Shown: positions 1-8,611 of the stretch, one piece after another | How positions within the stretch are numbered: position 1 is the first letter of the stretch | Layout: every line of letters begins with the position of its first letter | Notes under the pieces: generated by a model | Databases searched by the model: none | What the model was told of the DNA's origin: nothing | The model's input: only the letters and a program-made list of their open reading frames with translations | NCBI GenBank assembly: GCA_036504155.1 | Contig: DASXVQ010000030.1 | Coordinates: 1 to 64,000, forward strand | Length of the DNA stretch: 64,000 nt | Origin: JACRCT01 sp036504155 | GTDB taxonomy: Bacteria; Myxococcota; Myxococcia; Myxococcales; UBA5297 | Reading direction: 5' to 3' | Program-made: the position numbers and the translations under genes

Positions 1-93
1 GGCCTCGCGGAGCACGAAGTCGGCGAGCTGGCGCAGCTGGTAATGGTTGAACGTGGGCAGCTTCGAGGCGGGCGCTGAGGTCTTTGCTGGCAT
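1..93 (-). CDS. N-terminus of an unidentified protein, cut by the window edge
   Basis: Only the first 31 codons are inside the window. They read leftwards from an ATG at 93, which follows an AAGGGGGA ribosome-binding site 7 nt upstream. The peptide begins MPAKTSAPASKLPTFNHYQL and continues in frame to the window edge. The Ala/Ser/Pro/Lys start looks like a soluble cytoplasmic protein, with no signal peptide. It is divergent from dnaJ and the repeat array at 195-446 lies between them. The family cannot be told from this fragment. Confidence 0.5.
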   Translation of the reverse strand, partial: MPAKTSAPASKLPTFNHYQLRQLADFVLREA

Positions 94-194
94 GGTCGTT
101 CCCCCTTCGGTGGCGGCGCCCGGCCCGTCAGGCCCCGGGCAGGTGTGTGAGGGCTCAATTTACTGGCTGTGCGGGCTTGACGGCAAGGGCGCTG

Positions 195-446
195 GCCGGC
201 GGGAGGACTTGCTCCACCGTGGAGCAAGTCCTCGGCGTGGGGCGAGTCGGTGGTCGCGGCGGACGATGGCGCGTGGGCGAGCTCTGGCCGGCGGCAGTAC
301 TTGCTCCACCGTGGAGCAAGTCCTCGGCGTGGGGCGAGTCGGTGATCGCGGTGAACGATGGCGCGGGCCGACTCTCCGGCCGGCGGGAGGACTTGCTCCA
401 CCGTGGAGCAAGTCCTCGGCGTGGGGCGAGTCGGCGATCGGCGCCG
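195..446. repeat. 92-bp tandem repeat array with a 27-bp near-perfect palindrome per unit
   Basis: Units begin at 195, 287 and 379, an exact 92-bp period; the third is partial. Each unit holds a palindrome at 205-231, 297-323 and 389-415. The arms are GGACTTGCTCCA and TGGAGCAAGTCC, separated by CCG; the left arm of copy 2 differs by one base. The first two units are close to identical along their length, and the flanks beginning TCGGCGTGGGGCGAGTC are shared by all three. The array fills most of the 520-bp divergent gap between the edge gene and dnaJ. It could be a set of operators, hairpins in a transcript or a selfish repeat; the sequence does not decide. Confidence 0.85.
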
Positions 447-554
447 TTGGTCAGCTGCGACACGGCCCCGGTGTAGCCTCACGGGTCGCTCGCCCGCCTG
501 TACTTGAGGTGTGGCGCCTGCTTGGCAGCGCCCATCCAGTGGTTATCTGTCGTC

Positions 555-584
555 TGGACGTTGGTGGGTGAGTGTCCCTAGACT
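555..584 (+). promoter_or_regulatory. candidate dnaJ promoter
   Basis: A -35-like TGGACG (555-560) is followed after 18 nt by TAGACT (579-584), which matches the TAGAAT-type -10 seen before several genes here. It lies 30 nt before the dnaJ TTG start, leaving room for the GGAG ribosome-binding site at 604-607. Assigned by motif only. Confidence 0.4.
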
Positions 585-614
585 CCCTCGCCCGCTCGCC
601 CTAGGAGCTGCCAC

Positions 615-1805
615 TTGGCCGCTGACAAGGATCTCTACGAACTGCTTGGTGTCCCCCGGACCGCCACGCCGGAGGAGATCAAGAAGGCCTACCGGAAGCT
701 CGCGCGAAAGTACCACCCGGACGTGAACCCGGGCGACAAGCAGTCGGAGGAGCGCTTCAAGGAGGTCACGGCGGCCTTCGAGGTCCTCAGCGACCCGAAG
801 AAGCGCTCGCTCTACGACGAGATGGGGGCCGACGCCGCCCGCATCGGGTTCGACCCCGACAAGGCCGACGCCTGGCGCACCTGGCGTTCGTCCCAGCAGC
901 GCTCGGGCGGCGGCCGGAGCTCGTCGGCGGGCGCCGGCGGCGACTTCGGCGGCTTCGAGTTCGGCGAGGACTTCGACCTCTCGGACATCCTGGGTTCGAT
1001 GTTCGGAGGCGGCCGCAAGCGCGGCGGCGGCGCGGCAGCCGCAGCGGCGGCCCCCGCGGCCAGCGCCGGAAACGACCTGCAGCTCGACATCGAGGTGTCC
1101 CTGCGCGAGGCCGTCAAGGGCGGCGAGCGCACGCTCAGCTTCATCCGCCCCGGGCGCTGCGATCGCTGCGCCGGCACCGGCATGCTCCCCGGCGGCGGCA
1201 AGGGCCGCTCCTGCCCCACCTGCCAGGGCTCCGGGCGCACGCGCACCACCCGCGGCCCGGTCAGCTTCTCGGGCACCTGCCCCACCTGCGGCGGGTCGGG
1301 CAAGGTCGCCAACGCCTGCCCCAAGTGCTCGGGCACCGGCGTGGTCGAGGAGAACGCGCGCGTCACCGTGCGCATCCCCGCCGGAGTGGCCGACGGCTCG
1401 AAGATCCGCCTGGCCGGCCAGGGCGGCGCGGGCGAGCACGGCGGACCGCCCGGCGACCTCTATCTCGTCCCGAAGATCGCCGAGCACCCGCACGTGCGCC
1501 GCGACGGCAACGACCTGTACATGGACCTGCCCATCACCGTCGGCGAAGCCCTGCGCGGCGCCGAGGTGAAGGTCCCCACCTTCGACGGAACCTTCACCCT
1601 CAAGGTCCCGGCGGGCTCCCAGAGCGGCCGCAAGATGCGCCTGCGGGGCCTGGGCGTCCCGCCGCTCAAGGGCGGCACCCGCGGCGACCTCTACGCCGAG
1701 CTGCAGATCGTCCTGCCCGAGGCGGCGAGCGAGGCCGCCCGCCACGCGGTGGAGGAGCTGGAGAAGGCCTACCGCAAGGACGTGCGCTCCGAGCTGTCGC
1801 TCTAG
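615..1805 (+). CDS. dnaJ: chaperone protein DnaJ (Hsp40, type I)
   Basis: Co-chaperone that delivers unfolded clients to DnaK and stimulates its ATPase; cytoplasmic. The 396-aa protein has the complete type I layout. The J domain (about 1-70) carries HPD at 34-36. A Gly/Phe/Ser-rich linker follows (about 95-150). A zinc-binding region (about 182-242) has four CxxCxGxG motifs: CDRCAGTG, CPTCQGSG, CPTCGGSG and CPKCSGTG. The two client-binding beta-domains run to the C-terminus. An alanine-rich stretch near 140 lengthens the linker. The start is TTG at 615, chosen because it begins exactly at the J domain and has GGAG 7 nt upstream; no ATG is available nearby. dnaK and grpE are not adjacent, so this may be one of several DnaJ proteins in the genome. 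Confidence 0.95.
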   Translation: MAADKDLYELLGVPRTATPEEIKKAYRKLARKYHPDVNPGDKQSEERFKEVTAAFEVLSDPKKRSLYDEMGADAARIGFDPDKADAWRTWRSSQQRSGGGRSSSAGAGGDFGGFEFGEDFDLSDILGSMFGGGRKRGGGAAAAAAAPAASAGNDLQLDIEVSLREAVKGGERTLSFIRPGRCDRCAGTGMLPGGGKGRSCPTCQGSGRTRTTRGPVSFSGTCPTCGGSGKVANACPKCSGTGVVEENARVTVRIPAGVADGSKIRLAGQGGAGEHGGPPGDLYLVPKIAEHPHVRRDGNDLYMDLPITVGEALRGAEVKVPTFDGTFTLKVPAGSQSGRKMRLRGLGVPPLKGGTRGDLYAELQIVLPEAASEAARHAVEELEKAYRKDVRSELSL

Positions 1806-1892
1806 CGCCGAAACGCTTCAATCCCCGCGGCAACGCGGCTAGATTGCACCGGTTTCAGCCATCCCCTCGTCGTTCCAAGAGCCGAAAACCCC

Positions 1893-2618
1893 ATGGGACT
1901 CCTCGATTTCCTCAGCCGCGACCCGGCCGTGAAGGCCAAGCGCCTGCAGAAGGCCGTCACCGAGAAGTACGGCCCGCCCGAGAACCGGCAGAAGGCCATC
2001 GACCAGCTCCTGGACATGGGCACCGCCGACTCGCTCGCCGCGCTGATGATGCGCTTCACGGTCAACGCCGAGCCGTCCATCACCGACGCCGAGGAGAAGG
2101 ACTACACCTACAACGCCATCCTGCGGTTCGAGGAAGAGGCCATCGAGCCGGTCAAGGGCTTCCTGCGCAAGAGCGACGTGGCCACCAGCTGGGCCCTCAA
2201 GCTGCTCGCCAAGCTCCTCCCCGAGGCCGAGGTGGTTGGCCTGTGCGTGGAGCTGCTCACCAAGCTCGGGCCCGAGTACACACGCGACCCGGAGAAGAAG
2301 AACGTCCTCCTGAACACCCTGGGCGACCTCAAGGACGAGCGCATCACCCCGTCGCTGATGCCCTTCCTCGAGGACCCCTCCGACGAGGTGCGCATCGCCG
2401 CGGCCTCGGCACTGGCCAAGCAGAAGGACGAGCGCAGCCGCGAGGCCGTGCTCAAGGCCTTCGTCGACTCCAGCGACCGCGCCCGCGTCAAGGCGGTGCT
2501 GGCCGACACACTGCTGCAGACCGGCTTCGGCGTGCAGGGCTACCGCGAGAAGATCGAGGCGGGGCTGCCCGAGGGCTACTTCGTGGACAAGGCCGGGGTC
2601 GTGAAGAAGCGGGAGTAG
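1893..2618 (+). CDS. HEAT-repeat protein
   Basis: A 241-aa soluble, helical protein with no signal peptide. Residues about 30-220 form repeated amphipathic helix pairs typical of HEAT repeats. The clearest is ITPSLMPFLEDPSDEVRIAA, followed by a unit ending in SREAVLKAFVDSSDRARVKA. Such proteins act as scaffolds or partner-binding modules; no catalytic motif is visible. It lies 87 bp after dnaJ on the same strand. A TAGATT hexamer at 1840-1845 could give it its own promoter. The ATG at 1893 has only a weak upstream purine run. A role alongside DnaJ is possible but unproven. Confidence 0.8.
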   Translation: MGLLDFLSRDPAVKAKRLQKAVTEKYGPPENRQKAIDQLLDMGTADSLAALMMRFTVNAEPSITDAEEKDYTYNAILRFEEEAIEPVKGFLRKSDVATSWALKLLAKLLPEAEVVGLCVELLTKLGPEYTRDPEKKNVLLNTLGDLKDERITPSLMPFLEDPSDEVRIAAASALAKQKDERSREAVLKAFVDSSDRARVKAVLADTLLQTGFGVQGYREKIEAGLPEGYFVDKAGVVKKRE

Positions 2619-2998
2619 GCGGAAAGGCGCCCGCCCCCTACCCCTCCCAACCGTGGCGGCGCCGGCGCTCTGCCTCGAGCGACCTTGGGCGCAGTGAGGA
2701 CGCGCTCCTCCCGATCCACCGGGGAGGGGCGATCGTCTCTGCTCGTCACGGCCTCCTCGGAACGCGGGGCGTGGAGCTCCTCCGAGGCTCGCCGAAGGCA
2801 ACCCGAGCTCCCTCTCCCTGGTGGATCAGGAGACGCGCCGCCGCTCAGCCCCCGAGGCGGCGCGAGGCAGTGCGGTCGAGTTGCCCAGGATGGGAGAGGG
2901 CTGGGGTGAGGGGCTGTCCAGAACCCGACTCCCTTTCACTCGCAAGCCCGGTGGCATTGCCCCGGAAGCGGCCCCACTGCTAGAGGATGGTCCCTCCC
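2619..2998. other. intergenic stretch with a dispersed-repeat-like element
   Basis: About 380 bp with no convincing gene. It contains an inverted pair, CCCTCTCCC (2810-2818) and GGGAGAGGG (2892-2900), the latter continuing as CTGGGGTGAGGGG to 2913. That string resembles a low-complexity intergenic repeat common in GC-rich proteobacterial genomes; recognition is from memory. The end of the stretch holds TAGAGG (2981-2986), a possible -10 for the next gene. Confidence 0.5.
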
Positions 2999-4645
2999 AT
3001 GCGGCCCACGACTACCAAGAGCGGCCCGAGCAAGCCCAAGCGCCCCGGCAAGGAGCCGCTGCAGGCGATCCCCGCCGAAGTGCTGCTCAAGCTGGCGGCC
3101 TCGGTCTCGCAGGCGCGCTCGCCGTCCGACGCCATCAAGGACCACCTCGCGGTGGCCCAGGATCTGGTCGGCGCCCGGCTGGCCTTCGTGTCCAGCTACG
3201 ACTCCGAAAAGCACGTGCTGGCCGTCAGCGCGGTGCGGGGCCGGGCCGACGAGACGGTGATCGCCGCCAAGCCCGGCGTGGGGCCGGTGGGCCTCGCCTT
3301 CGCCGGCCGCTCCATCGTCGGCGAGCCGCTCGGGCACCTGGCCGTCGCGCTCCTGGAGGGCGAGGACCGGCCCTACGGCGTGCTGTCCCTGGTCGGCGCC
3401 AAGCGCGAAGCCGCCCCCGAGGTCTGGCAGGCGTTCGCCGCGCACCTGATGGCCGCCGTCGCCGCCTCCCAGTCCAAGGACGCGGCGGTGCGCCGCACCC
3501 GCGACCTGGAGACCGCGGTCGCCGGCCTGAAGAGCCTGGACCGCGCCCGCGACGAGCTGTTGGGCGGGGTCAGCCACGAGCTCAAGAGCCCGCTGACCAC
3601 CATCAAGGCCTACCTGGCCATGGCCCGGAAGGAGAAGCTGGGGCCCCTGACCGACCGCATGTCGCACGCCTTCGAGGTCTGCGACCGCAACGCCGACCGG
3701 CTGCTGCGCCTCATCAACGACATGCTGCTGATGGCGCGCCTGCAGGGCGGCAAGATGACGCTCTCCGACCGGCCCTTCGGCCTGCGCGCGCTGGTGGAGG
3801 AGGTCGTCGGGCAGCTGGCGGCCCTGGCCGGCGCCGTTCCGGTGAGCGTGACCCTGGCCAAGGGCGGCGAGGTCTTCGTCAAGGGCGACCGCGAGCGGCT
3901 GCTGGAGGCCGTCGGCCACCTGCTCGAGAACGCCATCCTCTACAACAAGAAGCGGGGCGAGGTGCGCGTGCGCGTGCGCGCCGAGAGCGGCACGGCGGTC
4001 ATCGAGCTGACCGACACCGGCCACGGCATCGACTCCGCCGACCTCCCCCTCGTCTTCGACCGCTTCTACCGCGGCCGCGGGGCGCAGCGGGCCGGCGGCT
4101 CGGGCCTGGGCCTGGCCATCGTCCGGCAGGTCGCGCAGCTCCACGGCGGGTCGGCGGTCGCCTCGAGCGTGCCCGGCGAGGGCTCCACCTTCGTCCTCTC
4201 CCTGCCGCTCTTCGCGGGCGTGGTCGGCAGCGACGCGCGCGCCCACGAGCAGCGCGACGGGGCGATCCTGGTGGTCGAGGACGACGCCGACTGCCGCGAG
4301 GTGCTCTGCCAGGTCCTGGAGTCGGAGGGGATGCGGGTCGTCTCCGCCCACGACGCCCCGAGCGCGCTCTCGGCCCTGGAGGCCTCGCGCCCGGCGCTGG
4401 TGCTGCTCGACCTGCGCCTGGGCGACGGCGACGGCCGCCAGGTGCTGCAGGCCATCCGGCACGACCCGCGGCTGGAGCGCACCCCGGTCTTCGTGGTCTC
4501 GGGCGCCTCGGAGTCGGCCGCCGGCTTCCGCTGGGACGGCCCGGAGCGCATCGACGGCTTCTTCGAGAAGCCCCTGAACCTGCCCCGGCTCCTCGACCGG
4601 GTGCAGGAGATCGTCCGCCCGGTCAGCGCCGCCAAGTCCTCCTGA
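2999..4645 (+). CDS. hybrid sensor histidine kinase / response regulator with GAF domain
   Basis: Cytoplasmic two-component hybrid of about 548 aa with no membrane segment. Order of domains: GAF-like sensor (about 20-165); HisKA with phospho-acceptor His193 in SHELKSPLT; HATPase with the N-box near NAILYNKK, G1 box DTGHGI starting at 339 and G2 box GSGLGLAIV; and a C-terminal receiver with acidic pocket VVEDDAD and phospho-acceptor Asp471 in LLDLRL. Phosphate is expected to pass from His193 to Asp471, but no output domain is attached, so a downstream partner is needed. The start at 2999 lies 12 nt after TAGAGG, the spacing seen at other genes here. An in-frame ATG at 2987 is the alternative and adds four residues. 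No partner regulator is adjacent. Confidence 0.88.
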   Translation: MRPTTTKSGPSKPKRPGKEPLQAIPAEVLLKLAASVSQARSPSDAIKDHLAVAQDLVGARLAFVSSYDSEKHVLAVSAVRGRADETVIAAKPGVGPVGLAFAGRSIVGEPLGHLAVALLEGEDRPYGVLSLVGAKREAAPEVWQAFAAHLMAAVAASQSKDAAVRRTRDLETAVAGLKSLDRARDELLGGVSHELKSPLTTIKAYLAMARKEKLGPLTDRMSHAFEVCDRNADRLLRLINDMLLMARLQGGKMTLSDRPFGLRALVEEVVGQLAALAGAVPVSVTLAKGGEVFVKGDRERLLEAVGHLLENAILYNKKRGEVRVRVRAESGTAVIELTDTGHGIDSADLPLVFDRFYRGRGAQRAGGSGLGLAIVRQVAQLHGGSAVASSVPGEGSTFVLSLPLFAGVVGSDARAHEQRDGAILVVEDDADCREVLCQVLESEGMRVVSAHDAPSALSALEASRPALVLLDLRLGDGDGRQVLQAIRHDPRLERTPVFVVSGASESAAGFRWDGPERIDGFFEKPLNLPRLLDRVQEIVRPVSAAKSS

Positions 4646-4725
4646 CGCACTGCGTCGCCCCACCGGAATCCGTGCTTGGCCGCGCCTCGCGGGGCGGTGT
4701 AGTGATCCGTCCCCACGCGCTCTCC

Positions 4726-7311
4726 ATGGACGAGTCTCTCACCAGCCCCGTCGAACCCAGCACCCTGAGAGCGCGCCGCTACCTGCTCAAGCGCGACTTC
4801 AAGGTGGTGGAGCGCTCGTTCGCCCGCCGGTTCTTCGAGCCCATCCCCTTCCCCGCCGAGGCCGCGCAGCGCCTGGCCCGCCTCTACAAGGACGGCGAGG
4901 TGGTGCACGTGATGCGCTCGGTGGGGGTGCTCAGCTTCCTCTACCTGGCGTGGGCGCTGCTCTACAACGGCCTGCCGCCGCTGCGCACCGCCATCGGCCT
5001 GGCCTTCAGCTTCTGGAGCCCGTTCCGCAAGCTGCTGCGCCGCGGCACCGTGGCCGCGCGGCTGACCGGGGCGCTGGACCGGGGCAACTCGGCGCTGGTC
5101 TTCCTGCGCGAGCCGACCGGGCTCATCCCCTGGCAGAGGCCGGCCGAGGACCCGTTCCTGGCGCTCATCGCCCGGGCGCGCAAGGCGGTGCGGCCGCTGT
5201 ACCTGGTGCCCGACCTGTTCCTGTGGCGGGCGCGGGCGCGCAGCCTCAGGCCCACCATCCGCGACCTGGTCTTCGGCAACCCCGAGGCGCCCGGCCGGCT
5301 GATGACCGCGGTGGGCTTCCTGCTCTTCTACAAGAACGCCTTCTTCCGGGTCGGCGAGCCCATCGACCTGACCGCCTTCGTGCGCGAGCACTCCTCGGAC
5401 CGCGACGAGGTCCTGGTGCGCAAGGTCCGCGGCTCGCTCTCGCAGTTCCTGGCGCGCGAGACCCGGGCCATCGTCGGGCCGCCGCTCAAGCACCCGGACC
5501 GCATCATCGAGGAGACGCTGCGCGACCGGCACCTCAAGGCGGCCCTGGACGCGGCGGCGGCCGAGCTCGGCATCGGCCCCGAGCAGGCCCGGCGGCGGGC
5601 GAAGAAGAACCTCGAGCAGATCGCCAACCGCTTCATGCCGCTGATGACCTGGAGCTTCAAGAACCTGGTCACCCTCACCCTCTCCCGCCTGTACCAGGGC
5701 GTGGACATCGACGAGACCGACATCGAGCGGATGCTGGTGCTCAAGGCCAAGGCGCCGCTGGTCTACGTGCCCAGCCACAAGAGCCACCTCGACTACCTGC
5801 TGATGGGCTGGGTCTTCGCCGACCGCGGCATCGTCCCGCCCACGGTGGCCGCCGGCGCCAACCTGTCGTTCTGGCCGCTGGGCTGGTACCTGCGGCACAC
5901 CTCGGCGTTCTTCCTGCGCCGCAGCTTCAAGGGCGACCCGATCTACGGCGCGACCTTCAAGGCCTACATCAAGAAGCTGGTGCGCGAGGGCCAGAGCCAG
6001 GAGTTCTTCATCGAGGGCACGCGCAGCCGCACCGGCAAGCTGATGCAGCCCAAGACCGGCATGCTCTCCTTCGAGGTCGACGCGGTGCTCGAGGGCGCGC
6101 AGGACGACCTGTACTTCGTGCCGGTGGCCATCGACTACGACAAGCTGATCGAGGCGCGCAGCTACACCCGGGAGCTGGCGGGCGGGGAGAAGAAGCCCGA
6201 GTCCATCAAGAGCCTGCTGGCGGCCCCCAAGGTGGTGCTGTCCAAGGCCAAGACCGGCCGGATCTACCTGCGCTTCGGCGAGCCGGTCTCGCTCAAGAGC
6301 TTCCTGGCCGAGCGGGTGCGCGACCCGTCGGCGATGACCGACGAGCAGAAGCGCACCTCCATCGCCGCGCTCGCCCAGCGCATCACCTGGGGCATCGGCC
6401 GGGTGACGACCATCACCTCGGTGGCGCTGGTGTCCGCGGCGCTGCTCTCGCACCGCCGGCGCGGGATCTCCGCGCGGGACGCCGGGGCGCGCATCCACTT
6501 CCTGCGCGAGTGCGCGCGCAAGGAGAACCTCAACGTCTCGCCGATGCTCACCGGCGCGCCCTCCGACCCCTCGACGCTGGGGCCCATCAACGAGGTGGTC
6601 CGGCGGCTGCTCGAGGACAACCACGTGCGCGCGCAGGTGGTGGGCAACGACACCATCTACTCGGTCCCCGACGAGCGGCGGCCGGCGCTGGCGCTCTACA
6701 AGAACAACCTCGTCCACCTCTTCGCCAAGCGCTCGTTCACGGCGGCCTCGCTGCTCTCCCTCGGCGGGGACGCGCCCGAGGAGCAGGTGCGCACCCGCTT
6801 CGTCTACCTGCTCAAGGTCTTCAAGCGCGAGTTCTCGTACCGCTCCGGGCTGTCCGACGCCGAGCCGCTCTACCGCGAGGCGCGCGAGGCGCTCATCTCC
6901 GAGGGCCTGGTCGAGCGCGAAGGCGACCGGCTGCGGGTCTCCCCCGCCCCGCACGCCCGCGACGACCTGGCGTTCCTGCGCGACCTGACCCGGGACCTGG
7001 TGGAGGGCTACCGGACCGTGTTCGCCGCGCTGCCGCGCGCCCGCGAGCCGATCGAGCGCAAGGCCTTCGTGGCGGCGGCGCTCGAGCAGGGGCGGCTCGA
7101 CTTCCTGGCGGGCGGGCTCGCCTGCCCCGAGTCGCTGTCGCGGCCCACCTTCGAGAACGCGGTGGAGGTCCTCAAGGACGGCGGCGTGCTGGTGCTGGTG
7201 GAGAAGGACAAGAAGCTCCAGCTCTCGACGGAGAAGAAGGAGCCGGGCCAGGTGCAGGCGCTGGTGGCGACGCTGGACGAGCTGCTCGCCTCGGGCCGGC
7301 GCGAGGCCTGA
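4726..7311 (+). CDS. plsB: glycerol-3-phosphate 1-O-acyltransferase (PlsB)
   Basis: Acylates sn-glycerol-3-phosphate at position 1, the first step of phospholipid synthesis, at the inner membrane. The 861-aa length is close to E. coli PlsB (about 807). The acyltransferase blocks are present in order: block I with HX4D (H351 to D356, PSHKSHLDYLLMG), block II SAFFLRRSFKG, block III FFIEGTRSRTGKL (EGTRSR from 430) and block IV beginning FVPVAIDYDKL. The large C-terminal region typical of PlsB follows. The ATG at 4726 is used; a GTG at 4702 is possible. TTGGCC and TAGTGA 18 nt apart just upstream may be a promoter. It follows the hybrid kinase by 80 bp on the same strand, but a functional link is not evident. 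Confidence 0.93.
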   Translation: MDESLTSPVEPSTLRARRYLLKRDFKVVERSFARRFFEPIPFPAEAAQRLARLYKDGEVVHVMRSVGVLSFLYLAWALLYNGLPPLRTAIGLAFSFWSPFRKLLRRGTVAARLTGALDRGNSALVFLREPTGLIPWQRPAEDPFLALIARARKAVRPLYLVPDLFLWRARARSLRPTIRDLVFGNPEAPGRLMTAVGFLLFYKNAFFRVGEPIDLTAFVREHSSDRDEVLVRKVRGSLSQFLARETRAIVGPPLKHPDRIIEETLRDRHLKAALDAAAAELGIGPEQARRRAKKNLEQIANRFMPLMTWSFKNLVTLTLSRLYQGVDIDETDIERMLVLKAKAPLVYVPSHKSHLDYLLMGWVFADRGIVPPTVAAGANLSFWPLGWYLRHTSAFFLRRSFKGDPIYGATFKAYIKKLVREGQSQEFFIEGTRSRTGKLMQPKTGMLSFEVDAVLEGAQDDLYFVPVAIDYDKLIEARSYTRELAGGEKKPESIKSLLAAPKVVLSKAKTGRIYLRFGEPVSLKSFLAERVRDPSAMTDEQKRTSIAALAQRITWGIGRVTTITSVALVSAALLSHRRRGISARDAGARIHFLRECARKENLNVSPMLTGAPSDPSTLGPINEVVRRLLEDNHVRAQVVGNDTIYSVPDERRPALALYKNNLVHLFAKRSFTAASLLSLGGDAPEEQVRTRFVYLLKVFKREFSYRSGLSDAEPLYREAREALISEGLVEREGDRLRVSPAPHARDDLAFLRDLTRDLVEGYRTVFAALPRAREPIERKAFVAAALEQGRLDFLAGGLACPESLSRPTFENAVEVLKDGGVLVLVEKDKKLQLSTEKKEPGQVQALVATLDELLASGRREA

Positions 7312-7372
7312 CGGGCCGAAGGCGGCCGCCGCGACGAGGGGCCCGAGGCTTGGCTAGAATGCCGCCACCTCC

Positions 7373-8608
7373 ATGACCCTCCGCCGCCTCCTCCCAGCGC
7401 TGCTCGCGGCCGCCCTCGCCGTCACCTTCGCCTGCCTCGACGTGCCCAAGCCGGTGCTCGAAGGCCGGGCGTGCGACTCGGAGCACCCCTGCCTGGGCGG
7501 CTTCCGCTGCGTCGCCTCGAAGTGCGAGGCCGCCGCGGCCGACGCCTCGACCCCCGACGCCTCCGCCCGCGCCGACGCCTCCAGCGGCCCGTGCGCCCCC
7601 GGCGTCCCGCTGTGCCGCCAGGGCAACTGGTACGAGTGCCCGGCCGGCCAGCCCGAGCTCAAGGCCGCCTGCGCCGACGCGGGGCTCGACTGCGAAGGCG
7701 CGCGCGGGTGCCTGGCGCCGTGCGGCTCGGCCTGCGCCCCGGGAACCGTCTGCGACGAGTCGACCCGGCGCTGCGTGCGCCAGCCCTCCTGCGCGAGCCC
7801 GGGCGACTGCGGCGATGCGGGGACGCTCGCGTGCTCGAGCGGCGCCTGCCTGCCTCCCTCGACGCAGGCGACGGTGACCGTGGACACGAAGACCGAGAGC
7901 GCCCAGACCGGATGCTTCGCGACCGACGCCGGCAGCGCGACCCCCGGCGAGGTCACGCTGAACGGCTACCTCGTCACGCCCACCAGCCAGAGGACGGCCA
8001 CGACCATCGGCTTCAACGTCCTCGTCTACAGGGCCTCGGAGTTCGACGAGTCCGACAACCCGCAACCCGTGCAGTGGGGCACCGCCTTCGACGCAGGCAT
8101 CCCCAACGGCACCGGCGGGGCGGGCGCCTTCTCGCTGGCGAACATCCCGGTGAACGTGGACCTGGTCGCCGAGTCCTCGGGGCCCGGTGCGGTGAAGACC
8201 TACCAGTACTTCAACATCCGGTCGGATCTCGTGCAGGCCGGGATGGCCGAGCTCGCCGTGATCAGCTTCGACCAGGCGCTCTGGGACCAGCTGGTCTCCA
8301 GCGCCGAGATCGAGGTCCGCGCGCACCGCGGCGGCATCGCCGGCCAGGTCTTCGACTGCCACAGCCCGTCGGCCAGGGTCGCCGGCGCGACGGCCGCGCT
8401 GGACACCCCCGGCCGTGCCTTCTACACGTTCCCGGGCCTGGTCGGCGTGGACCCCACCGCCGCGGCCACGAGCAACACCGGGCGGTTCTTCTTCTTCGAC
8501 GTCCCGGCCGTCCCGCTGACGCTCGTCGCCAACGTCGGCGAGACCGTGGTCGCGCGCAGGCTGCGCGTGCGGCCCGATGCGGTGACGGTGTTCCTGGTGA
8601 GGCCGTAG
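7373..8608 (+). CDS. putative surface lipoprotein with Cys-rich N-terminal region
   Basis: 411 aa. A signal peptide ends in a lipobox (TFAC, lipidated Cys21). Next comes a region rich in Cys, Ala and Asp (about 30-165), with spacing reminiscent of small disulfide-rich modules. The remaining 240 residues have few cysteines and look like beta-rich domains, possibly carboxypeptidase-regulatory-like folds (GGIAGQVFDCHSPSARVAGA). No catalytic motif is recognised. TAGAAT at 7355-7360 lies 12 nt before the ATG and no Shine-Dalgarno is visible, so the mRNA is probably almost leaderless. It is convergent with the next gene, 3 bp apart. Confidence 0.75.
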   Translation: MTLRRLLPALLAAALAVTFACLDVPKPVLEGRACDSEHPCLGGFRCVASKCEAAAADASTPDASARADASSGPCAPGVPLCRQGNWYECPAGQPELKAACADAGLDCEGARGCLAPCGSACAPGTVCDESTRRCVRQPSCASPGDCGDAGTLACSSGACLPPSTQATVTVDTKTESAQTGCFATDAGSATPGEVTLNGYLVTPTSQRTATTIGFNVLVYRASEFDESDNPQPVQWGTAFDAGIPNGTGGAGAFSLANIPVNVDLVAESSGPGAVKTYQYFNIRSDLVQAGMAELAVISFDQALWDQLVSSAEIEVRAHRGGIAGQVFDCHSPSARVAGATAALDTPGRAFYTFPGLVGVDPTAAATSNTGRFFFFDVPAVPLTLVANVGETVVARRLRVRPDAVTVFLVRP

Positions 8609-8611
8609 CAG

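Noticed and set aside
47..571. Open frames on both strands across the repeat array
   Set aside because: They exist because a GC-rich 92-bp unit is repeated in several frames. The translated products repeat the array, and no ribosome-binding site or family similarity is seen.
1325..2983. A 552-codon plus-strand frame spanning dnaJ and the HEAT gene
   Set aside because: It is an out-of-frame Arg/Pro/Ala-rich shadow over two well-supported genes.
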